From NCBI GenBank assembly GCA_018669005.1, contig JABJAL010000127.1, positions 1 to 35,314 on the forward strand: a DNA stretch of 35,314 nt. The letters run 5' to 3'. Origin of the DNA: Nitrospinaceae bacterium. GTDB lineage: Bacteria > UBA8248. Shown one piece after another: positions 7,239 to 13,848 of this stretch. The position numbers were made by a program, and so were the translations under genes. The notes beneath the pieces were generated by a model, which had not been told where the DNA came from, searched no databases, and saw nothing but the letters and a program-made list of their open reading frames with translations. The first letter of the stretch is position 1, and every line of letters starts with the position of its first letter.

Positions 7239-7519
7239 CTAGGAACTCATATCGAGCCAGGTGTCGAGGTTAGATTGCCTGGCCAGCCGGATCTTTTCAG
7301 ATCGTTAGCCGCGCCATCTGTGTTCTCCATATGTCTGAGCGTAAAGTTCGTCCCGCCCTCGGGCTCAGTTTCAAGCTCGAAGAGCAATTGCGAGGGCGTT
7401 TTCATGTCGGCGCCCTTCCACGACCAGACCATCCGGCGGGGAGACGTTAGCTCGATTAACTGGCATTTGACCCGATTTTTTTCTGCAATCTTTTTTGATC
7501 TAAATGTACGTGATTTTTT
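7239..7519 (-). pseudogene. 5'-truncated, frameshifted AHSA1/SRPBCC-domain gene relic
   Basis: On the minus strand the frame open from 7519 reads the C-terminal half of an AHSA1 (SRPBCC, START-like ligand-binding) domain: 'LIELTSPRRMVWSWKG', 'PSQLLFELETEPEGGTNFTL', then GWPGN. The N-terminal half is absent, and an in-frame stop lies just upstream at 7522-7520. After GWPGN the expected ending continues in another frame (LDTWLDMSS, stop at 7241-7239), so one frameshift is visible. The match to the family's end 'GW..nL..wL' is what supports this call. It is a decayed gene without a start. Confidence 0.6.
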
Positions 7520-7567
7520 TTAAATTAAATTAATTGTTGATTTGTCAGCCTGACTAGGAGGGATGGT

Positions 7568-8383
7568 ATGAAATATAGGAGATTAGGCCGCACGGAGCTT
7601 AAGGTGAGCGAGTTGGGCATGGGCACCTGGCAGACGTTCGATGTTCAGGGAAGGGCCCCTGACGCCCATTGCGCCCGCATCACCGCCGAGGCGCTTCGGC
7701 TGGGTGTGAATTTTTACGACACCGCTCCCATGTACGGTGAGGCCGAAAGGGTGCTCGGTCAGGCGCTCAAAAGTAACCGAGAAGAGGCTCTCATCGCCAC
7801 TAAAGTGCTTGAGCACAGCGAGGCCGCCGCTGAGGCGAGCATCGAGCGATCGTTCAAGCTCCTCAAGACCGATGTTATCGACCTGTTTCAGATCCACAAC
7901 CTGGCGTCGTGGCGGCTGGTTACACCCATTCTAAAGCGTTATCAGAAAGAGGGGCGGATTCGCTACATCGGAATCACCGATTACAATGTTTCAAAATATC
8001 CAGAAATGATCGAAGCCATGCGAACAGGCGATTTCGACACGATACAAATCCCCTATCATCTGGGTGAGCGGACCTGCCGAATAAAAATCATCCCCCTTGC
8101 GCGAGAGTTAGACATGGGTGTGATCGTAATGACGCCAGTCGCTCCGCTCTTCAATCGAGACCTGTTGCTGGGGCCGCTCTCGCGGGCAGATTTGTCGTTC
8201 TTGGAGCCATACGGCGTTCGAACACCGGGCCAAGCGCTTTTGAAGTACCTTCTGGCGGACCCGGTAGTGTCCACCGTCATCCCGGCGACGAGCAAGGTAG
8301 AGCGTGTGGCCGAGAATGCAGCGATATCGGATGGCAAACACCTGCCGCCAGAGATCTGCGAGCGCCTGGAGAGTCTGCTCTAA
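7568..8383 (+). CDS. aldo/keto reductase
   Basis: This 271-residue NADPH-dependent oxidoreductase is of the AKR superfamily. The N-terminus 'YRRLGRTELKVSELGMGTW' is typical of bacterial AKRs. The catalytic tetrad is visible as Asp in 'NFYDTAPMYG' (with its Tyr), Lys in 'IATKV' and His in 'LFQIHN'. The phosphate-binding end of the barrel is in 'TVIPATSKVERVAENAA'. It reduces aldehydes or ketones; the substrate is unknown. AGGAGGG six bases before the ATG is a strong ribosome-binding site. It is a little shorter than the usual 300-330 residues but complete in motif order. It is convergent with the PPOX gene. Confidence 0.93.
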   Translation: MKYRRLGRTELKVSELGMGTWQTFDVQGRAPDAHCARITAEALRLGVNFYDTAPMYGEAERVLGQALKSNREEALIATKVLEHSEAAAEASIERSFKLLKTDVIDLFQIHNLASWRLVTPILKRYQKEGRIRYIGITDYNVSKYPEMIEAMRTGDFDTIQIPYHLGERTCRIKIIPLARELDMGVIVMTPVAPLFNRDLLLGPLSRADLSFLEPYGVRTPGQALLKYLLADPVVSTVIPATSKVERVAENAAISDGKHLPPEICERLESLL

Positions 8384-8427
8384 GAATTTTTGCGAAATAA
8401 AATGATTACGCTTTAGGCAGCGCAAAT

Positions 8428-8832
8428 TTATTTATCGAGCGGGTAGATGCGGTCCATTGAGAGCCGGATGATGAGGCGGCGATCACGGGCCATGGCTTTG
8501 AGGTAATCGTCCATATCGTCCGGGTCGCCCCCGGTGATGCGGCGGTAAAGATCAAGGTTGAGCCTGCCCTCAGGATCCTCTATGAGCTCGCAAGTCCCCT
8601 CAACGGTGATATAGGGAAACCAACCATTGTCGGGCAGGATGCAGAGGTTCGCCCGTGGGTCGCGCTCAAGGTTTTTCGTTTTGACGCGTGTCCATGTTGC
8701 CGATATTTCTATTGTCTCGCCCGAAGTTGCGTAGACTATTGGGGCCGAGTGCGGACGCCCGTCTTTTAAAAGTGTGGTCATGACGCCGTTTTTCTGGGTT
8801 TCGATGAATTGGATTGCCTCGCTACGGTTCAT
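8428..8832 (-). CDS. pyridoxamine 5'-phosphate oxidase-fold protein (F420/flavin-dependent, PPOX class)
   Basis: This 134-residue split-barrel protein contains 'GVMTTLLKDGRPHSAPIVYA', 'ISATWTRVKTKNLERDPRANLCI' and 'PYITVEGTCELIEDPEGRLNL', the ordered landmarks of the small PPOX-class proteins often annotated as F420-dependent. The K-x-x-N-L-x-x-D-P-R segment is the usual cofactor phosphate contact. It may bind FMN, F420 or heme; no F420 genes are in the window. Its ATG overlaps the stop of the alpha/beta hydrolase in an ATGA, so the pair is translationally coupled and probably works on related substrates. Confidence 0.88.
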   Translation of the reverse strand: MNRSEAIQFIETQKNGVMTTLLKDGRPHSAPIVYATSGETIEISATWTRVKTKNLERDPRANLCILPDNGWFPYITVEGTCELIEDPEGRLNLDLYRRITGGDPDDMDDYLKAMARDRRLIIRLSMDRIYPLDK

Positions 8833-9623
8833 GGTTTGTCCCCCGGAGTGGAGTCGAGAAATTTTTCTAGCTGGTCTAAAAATATTTCAGTTGCATCCTG
8901 CATCGGGTAGTGGCCGCAGGCGGGGATGATGGCTCTCGTGCAATTCGCAATTTTTTCCTTGCAAAGCTCGCTGAATGCCAGGGGCACTGCATCTCGTTTG
9001 CCTGCGCACACCCAAACGGGCGAGGTAATCTCTCCAAGGCGCTCCCTCAAGTCGGGCATGGTGATTGTCGCCTCGGCTGCCGCGCAAAAGCTCTCGGGCG
9101 TATTTTTCAAGAATCGCTCTAGCGCCGGGGTGGGGTCATTTTTCCAAGCCTCGGGCAAAGCGAAGCTGAAAAGATCGCTCTTAAAGACCGCCGCCATTCC
9201 TTCCTCGGTCGCGAATTTTTTGATGGCCTCAAAGCGCTTGAGTTGGCCGTCCTTGGGCGGGGCCCCGGCGGCACCTACGAGGAGAAGACGCCTCAGGCGC
9301 TCGGGGTGCTCTAGTGCGAAGAGAAGGGCTGTTCGACCGCCCATGCTGTGTCCCATGAGGTCCACCTGCTCAAAACCTAGATAGTTAATGAGAGCGACGG
9401 TGTCGTCCACATAGTCGCGAAGGCGGTAGGGCCCGGGTGGCTTCGATGAGTCCCCGTGGCCCCGATGGTCGTGGCGAATGATTTGATAGCGTCCCGCGAG
9501 GCGCTCGGCGACTGTATCCCAAACGTAGTGGCCGGTAGAGAAGCCATGGGCGAGCACGAGGGGCGGGCCGCTTCCCTCGACGCGGTAATTTAGGTGTATT
9601 CCGTTGACGGTGGCTGTGGGCAT
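8829..9623 (-). CDS. alpha/beta hydrolase
   Basis: This 264-residue cytosolic alpha/beta-hydrolase has the oxyanion motif 'PLVLAHGFSTGHYVWD', the 'IIRHDHRGHGDSSKP' loop, the nucleophile elbow GHSMGG (Ser at about 93), the acid region 'VWVCAGKRDAVPLAFSE' and the catalytic His in 'PACGHYPMQDATE'. The pattern fits esterases, C-C-bond hydrolases and dehalogenase-like members; the substrate is not deducible. It is the first gene of a two-gene unit with the PPOX-fold protein. AAGGGA about 8 bases before the ATG supports the start. Confidence 0.92.
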   Translation of the reverse strand: MPTATVNGIHLNYRVEGSGPPLVLAHGFSTGHYVWDTVAERLAGRYQIIRHDHRGHGDSSKPPGPYRLRDYVDDTVALINYLGFEQVDLMGHSMGGRTALLFALEHPERLRRLLLVGAAGAPPKDGQLKRFEAIKKFATEEGMAAVFKSDLFSFALPEAWKNDPTPALERFLKNTPESFCAAAEATITMPDLRERLGEITSPVWVCAGKRDAVPLAFSELCKEKIANCTRAIIPACGHYPMQDATEIFLDQLEKFLDSTPGDKP

Positions 9624-9753
9624 GCTGGTTTCCCTTGGGTTCAGATAAATGCCGCGCTTGGTTGGGGTTATCTCAATATCGAGGTATCCTAATATATCGG
9701 GTCCCTTGAGCGACAGGGGGCCTGTTGATCGTTGTTTTTACAGGGGAATTAAG

Positions 9754-10215
9754 ATGGAGAATCCCACAAGTCAGCTTACGGTGAGGACTGACCCCCTCCG
9801 CACCCTTCAGCGGTGGGACTGGGATCGGACTGGCCACGAGGTAAAGTTGCTTGGGTTGATTGTTTTCCTGGGCAATGTGCCTGCCGAGGAGCTCTGGCTG
9901 GCAGTGGAACTCTATGATAGTCGGCGCTCGCCCCTTGCCGCTGCGGCTGTCCAGCTCAACTCACACGATCTTGAGGGCTGGGGTGTTGCCACCATTGAAA
10001 CATTACTCGAAGTGGCTGCCGAGCCGCCCTATCGGCTCAGGGTCCGCTATCTTGAGAAAAATATTCCCCTGCTCGCCGAACAGGAACTTGGCTCCGGGCC
10101 TCTGGATGTGAAGCCTTGGAACCATAGACAGCTGGGCGCTGGAACACTGACTGACAGAATGCTCACCTCGAAAAAAACGGATTTTAGGCCTTGGAAGTAC
10201 ATAGAGCAGCAGTAG
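9754..10215 (+). CDS. hypothetical protein upstream of queC
   Basis: This 153-residue protein is not recognised. It appears beta-rich and soluble, with alternating hydrophobic strands ([32 protein letters not shown]) and no signal peptide or membrane span. The start ATG at 9754 is preferred because AGGGG lies about 8 bases upstream; the open frame extends to 9649 but has no ribosome site there. Its end overlaps the queC start by 25 bases, suggesting co-translation with queC. No link to queuosine synthesis is visible in its sequence. Confidence 0.66.
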   Translation: MENPTSQLTVRTDPLRTLQRWDWDRTGHEVKLLGLIVFLGNVPAEELWLAVELYDSRRSPLAAAAVQLNSHDLEGWGVATIETLLEVAAEPPYRLRVRYLEKNIPLLAEQELGSGPLDVKPWNHRQLGAGTLTDRMLTSKKTDFRPWKYIEQQ

Positions 10216-10880
10216 TTCTACTGAGCGGCGGTATGGATTCTGCTGTCGTCCTGGCCATTGCCCGCGAGGAGGGGTTCGCTTGCGAGGCGCTGAGTTTTGA
10301 CTATGGGCAGCGCCACCGCACAGAGCTTGCCGCTGCCCGCCGGGTTGCCCAATCTCTTGGCGCTAGCGGCCACACTACGCTTCCAATCGACATGCGTGCT
10401 ATAGGCGGCAGTGCCCTGACCGACGACATTGATGTGCCCAAGGACAGAGGAGAGATTGGCCAGGGCATTCCCGTCACCTATGTTCCTGCGCGAAATACCG
10501 TGTTCCTTAGCTATGCGCTTGCCCTGGCCGAGGTGAAGGGGGCCTGGGATATTTTCATTGGGGTGAATGCTCTCGACTATTCTGGTTATCCGGATTGCCG
10601 GCCCGAGTTCATTGAAGCCTTCGAGCGTTTGGCGAACCTAGCGACAAAGGCGGCTGTGGAGTCTGGAGACGTCATGCGGATTCATTCGCCGCTCGCACAA
10701 ATGAGTAAGGCCGATATCGTGCGCCGAGGGGCCGAGCTTGGAATTGATTTTGCGCTCACCCATTCGTGCTACGACCCGGGCGAGGGGGGGCGCTCATGCG
10801 GGCGCTGCGATGCCTGCCAGCTTCGGATAAAGGGTTTTGCCGAGGCGGGGATGAAAGACCCACTACCTTATACCCACTGA
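10191..10880 (+). CDS. queC: 7-cyano-7-deazaguanine synthase QueC
   Basis: QueC converts 7-carboxy-7-deazaguanine to preQ0 with ATP and ammonia, on the way to queuosine in tRNA. The 229-residue protein has the PP-loop SGGMDS (13-18) and '[11 protein letters not shown]'. It also has '[17 protein letters not shown]', '[18 protein letters not shown]' and the zinc-binding cysteines in '[23 protein letters not shown]'. The start is TTG with a weak Shine-Dalgarno, inside the end of the preceding gene, so expression may rely on coupling. No queD, queE or queF is nearby. Confidence 0.95.
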   Translation: MEVHRAAVVLLSGGMDSAVVLAIAREEGFACEALSFDYGQRHRTELAAARRVAQSLGASGHTTLPIDMRAIGGSALTDDIDVPKDRGEIGQGIPVTYVPARNTVFLSYALALAEVKGAWDIFIGVNALDYSGYPDCRPEFIEAFERLANLATKAAVESGDVMRIHSPLAQMSKADIVRRGAELGIDFALTHSCYDPGEGGRSCGRCDACQLRIKGFAEAGMKDPLPYTH

Positions 10881-10991
10881 AAGATTTGATGTTTCGCTGA
10901 TAAATTTAAAATCCTCTCCGGGCGTTGACATAGCGCGCGGTGAGAGTTAATCAAAATAGCTGACTGAAAAAAAATCATTCTTTTTTTTGTG

Positions 10992-11014
10992 AACTCCCGG
11001 CAGTCTCGGGAGTT
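10992..11014 (+). promoter_or_regulatory. perfect hairpin in the leader of the acyl-CoA dehydrogenase gene
   Basis: AACTCCCG pairs perfectly with CGGGAGTT (8 bp) around a 7-base loop, ending 29 bases before the ATG. It is not followed by T on the plus strand. T-rich tracts lie before it, so a terminator for the opposite strand does not fit either. It may be an operator or an mRNA leader structure. Confidence 0.5.
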
Positions 11015-11043
11015 ATCGGTATCATTCTCAAGGAGATCCTTAG

Positions 11044-12228
11044 ATGCAATATCCGTTCACGGAAGAGCAGCTTGCCATGTCCGATTTGGTGAACGATTTT
11101 ATGGAGAAAGAAGTTGCGCCCGTTGCTGCCGAGATGGATCGCAGCCCTGATCCCAAGGACTGCTATCCCGCCGAGTTGATCAACAAGGCATCGAAGCTGG
11201 GCATTCGCACGATGGCTGTTCCCGAGGAATGGGGTGGCGCCGGTGCCGACACCACGACCAAGGCGCTTTGCCTGTGGCGGGGCGCGCAGACCGAGGTGGG
11301 CGTTATCAAGTGTCTGAGTCAGTGCTGGAAAATCTCGACCGCCATCGCCAAGCGGGGCACCGAGGCCCAGAAGGAAAAATGGCTCAAGATGTTTGTCGAG
11401 GATGACGATTGTGTTGGCTCGTTCTGCATGACCGAGCCCGACTACGGCTCGGACAATCTTTATCGCCAGCCCGGCCCGCACCTGGGGCTCAAAACAGCGG
11501 CTGTCGAGGACGGCGATTATTATGTCCTGAACGGGGCCAAACGCTTCACCTCGTTGACGAGCTGGGCCAAGATCCTCGTTGTATTCGCACGCACGGACCC
11601 CAACGCCGATCTCCAGCAAGGAACAACCTGCTTTCTCGTTCGCGGGGATCAAGAAGGTGTTTCCTACGGGCGGGTGCACGACAAGATGGGCTACCGCCTC
11701 TACCCGAATGCCGAGAGTTTTTATGACAATGTGCGCGTCCACAAAGACGATATTCTCGGTGAGGTGAACAAGGGCTACCATGTCCAGTCCACCATCTTCC
11801 GGGGCAGCGCAGAGCTGGCCGCCTGCAATACTGGCATCGCACGAGGTATTTTTAATTTTTGCAACCAATACACAAAGGACCGCATCCAAGGCGGGGTGCC
11901 CATTATCGAGCACCCAACTGTGCGCCACATGATGGCCGAGATGCTGATGAACATCGAAGTGGCCGAACAGTTCATGTGGCGTATCTGCTGGGGGGTGGAA
12001 AATGATGAAACCTTCAACAGCCGCTTCACGCGCTATGGCAAGGTTTTCAGCGACCAGATGGCCCTCAAGACCATCGCCCTGGCCACCGACGTACTCGGCG
12101 GCATCGGCATTATGAAGGACAACCCGGTCGAGAAAATGATCCGCGACCTCATCACCTTCCTCCACGGGGACGGTACCGACTCGCTCACGCTCTTGCGCGC
12201 CGCGCAGACGCTCGACGAGCCCTGCTAG
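11044..12228 (+). CDS. acyl-CoA dehydrogenase family protein
   Basis: This 394-residue flavoprotein has the three-part ACAD fold. The N-terminal helical domain begins 'PFTEEQLAMSDLVNDFMEKE', the middle beta domain has the FAD-contacting 'SFCMTEPDYGSD' and 'YVLNGAKRFTS', and the C-terminal helical domain has 'GIARGIFNFCNQYTKDR' and 'LGGIGIMKDNPVEKMIRD'. It would oxidise an acyl-CoA at C2-C3 and pass electrons to ETF. The usual catalytic Glu of the 'Y-E-G-T' motif is not there: the matching text is FLHGDGTDS. The base may be elsewhere or the chemistry different. AAGGAG is a strong ribosome site. The two SDR genes follow 18 bases downstream and likely belong to the same operon. Confidence 0.93.
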   Translation: MQYPFTEEQLAMSDLVNDFMEKEVAPVAAEMDRSPDPKDCYPAELINKASKLGIRTMAVPEEWGGAGADTTTKALCLWRGAQTEVGVIKCLSQCWKISTAIAKRGTEAQKEKWLKMFVEDDDCVGSFCMTEPDYGSDNLYRQPGPHLGLKTAAVEDGDYYVLNGAKRFTSLTSWAKILVVFARTDPNADLQQGTTCFLVRGDQEGVSYGRVHDKMGYRLYPNAESFYDNVRVHKDDILGEVNKGYHVQSTIFRGSAELAACNTGIARGIFNFCNQYTKDRIQGGVPIIEHPTVRHMMAEMLMNIEVAEQFMWRICWGVENDETFNSRFTRYGKVFSDQMALKTIALATDVLGGIGIMKDNPVEKMIRDLITFLHGDGTDSLTLLRAAQTLDEPC

Positions 12229-12246
12229 CTAGGGCGGAAATTTTTC

Positions 12247-13023
12247 ATGGACTTTATGCTTGAAGGCAAGGTGGCGATGGTCACCGGCGGCAGCCGGGGG
12301 ATTGGTTTTCATATCGCCAAGGATCTTGCTGCCGAGGGTTGCCATGTCATTATTAGTGGACGGGGCGAGAAAGATTTGAAGGACGCCCTCGATGAAATTG
12401 GCAACCAAAAAAGTTCAAGCCGCGCTGCCTCCTTCCGGGGTGATATGACGGAAAATGGGGTTGCCGAAAAATTTCTCGAACAGGCGGTCGATTTTTTTGG
12501 TGGGGTGGATATTCTCATCAACAATGTTGGCGGGGGAAATCCCAAAACGCTACTAGAGACGACCGATGAGGATTGGCTCCAGGTTTTCGAGTTCAACCTT
12601 TTTCAAGCCGTTCGAATGTCGCGCTTCGCGATACCGGAGATGAAAAAGAGAGGAGGGGGGGCAATCCTCAATGTCGCCTCGATATACGGTCGTGAGTCCA
12701 AAGGGGCGATGACTTACAACGCCTCGAAGGCATCACTCATTTCATTTACAAAATCCCTCGCCCAGCAAATTGCCAAGGACAATATTCGAGTTAATTCGAT
12801 ATGTCCGGGCGGTATTCTGTTTCCCGGCGGGGTGTGGGAGCGCCGAATAGCCGATGCGCCCGATAATCTTCAGGGCTACATCGACTCGGATTTTCCTCTG
12901 GGGCGGTTTGGGCGGCCCGAGGAGGTATCGGCCGCAGCAACGCTGATGGTGAGCCCGCGCGCGAGCCTGGTTCACGGCGCCTGCTGGACCGTGGACGGTT
13001 GCCAGAGTCGGTCAAACATTTAA
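12247..13023 (+). CDS. short-chain dehydrogenase/reductase (first of tandem pair)
   Basis: This 258-residue classical SDR has the cofactor loop TGGSRGIG (14-21), NNVGG (the NNAG motif), the catalytic Ser in 'ILNVASIYGRE', and YNASK (YxxxK). It probably oxidises or reduces a hydroxyacyl/ketoacyl or similar substrate. The C-terminus 'SLVHGACWTVDGCQSRSNI' is shared almost exactly with its downstream neighbour. It lies 18 bases after the acyl-CoA dehydrogenase, suggesting a beta-oxidation-like or related acid degradation step. The ribosome site before the ATG is only GGCGGAA, so it may be partly coupled. Confidence 0.93.
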   Translation: MDFMLEGKVAMVTGGSRGIGFHIAKDLAAEGCHVIISGRGEKDLKDALDEIGNQKSSSRAASFRGDMTENGVAEKFLEQAVDFFGGVDILINNVGGGNPKTLLETTDEDWLQVFEFNLFQAVRMSRFAIPEMKKRGGGAILNVASIYGRESKGAMTYNASKASLISFTKSLAQQIAKDNIRVNSICPGGILFPGGVWERRIADAPDNLQGYIDSDFPLGRFGRPEEVSAAATLMVSPRASLVHGACWTVDGCQSRSNI

Positions 13024-13057
13024 ATTTTTTCCAATTTCATAAAAGAAAGGAAATGAA

Positions 13058-13831
13058 ATGGACCTGATGCTAGAGGATAAAGTCGCCATGATCTCAGGAG
13101 GCAGCAAAGGAATTGGACTCAATATCGCGCGTGATTTGGCTGCCGATGGCTGCCACGTTGCCATTAGCGGGCGTACGCAGGCTGATCTTGACGAGGCTGT
13201 AAAAAATATCGGCGCGCAGGAACGGGGCCGTGTGATTTCGTTTTGTGGTGATATGAACGTTAAAGAGGACTGTGAGAAATTTCTTGCGGCGGCAGTTGGC
13301 GAGTTCGGCGGGGTGGATATCCTGGTGAACAACGTTGGGGGAAGCGATCCCAAGCCTTTGCTCGAAACCACCGACGAGGATTGGCTGAAAGTTTTCGAAT
13401 TCAATCTTTTTAATGCCGTGCGTCTTTCGCGGCTGCTGATTCCAGAGATGAAAAAGCGGGGCGGCGGATCGATTCTCAATATCGCCTCTATTGCGGGGAG
13501 GGAGTCTGGCTCGGCAATGACCTATAACTCATCGAAGGCGGCGATGATTAGTTTCTCCAAGGCGCTTGCGCAGCAGGTGGCCAAAGATAATATTCGCGTT
13601 AACTCGCTAGCGCCTGGTAGCGTTCTTTTTCCGGGTGGTGTCTGGGAGCGGCGCATCGCCGAATCACCTGATGGACTCAAAAGTTGGTCTTCCTCGGTCA
13701 TGCCGCTAGGGCGCTTTGGTAAGCCCGAGGAGATCAGTGCCGTTGCGACATTCATGGTGAGTCCGCGTGCAAGTCTCGTACACGGTGCCTGCTGGAACGT
13801 GGACGGCTGTCAGAGCCGGTCGAATATTTAG
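13058..13831 (+). CDS. short-chain dehydrogenase/reductase (second of tandem pair)
   Basis: This 257-residue SDR has SGGSKGIG, NNVGG, the Ser in 'ILNIASIAGRE', and YNSSK. By eye about two thirds of its residues match the preceding SDR along the whole length, including identical 'LETTDEDWL.VFEFNLF' and the shared C-terminus, so the two arose by tandem duplication. Differences are concentrated in residues 40-75 and 200-220, the usual substrate-side region, so they may act on different substrates or stereoisomers. AAAGGAAATGAA precedes the ATG. Confidence 0.93.
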   Translation: MDLMLEDKVAMISGGSKGIGLNIARDLAADGCHVAISGRTQADLDEAVKNIGAQERGRVISFCGDMNVKEDCEKFLAAAVGEFGGVDILVNNVGGSDPKPLLETTDEDWLKVFEFNLFNAVRLSRLLIPEMKKRGGGSILNIASIAGRESGSAMTYNSSKAAMISFSKALAQQVAKDNIRVNSLAPGSVLFPGGVWERRIAESPDGLKSWSSSVMPLGRFGKPEEISAVATFMVSPRASLVHGACWNVDGCQSRSNI

Positions 13832-13848
13832 CTAGAGAAAACTTATTC

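Noticed and set aside
10975-12165. 396-residue minus-strand ORF opposite the acyl-CoA dehydrogenase
   Set aside because: Its His/Val/Ala-rich text is the antisense shadow of a well-supported gene.
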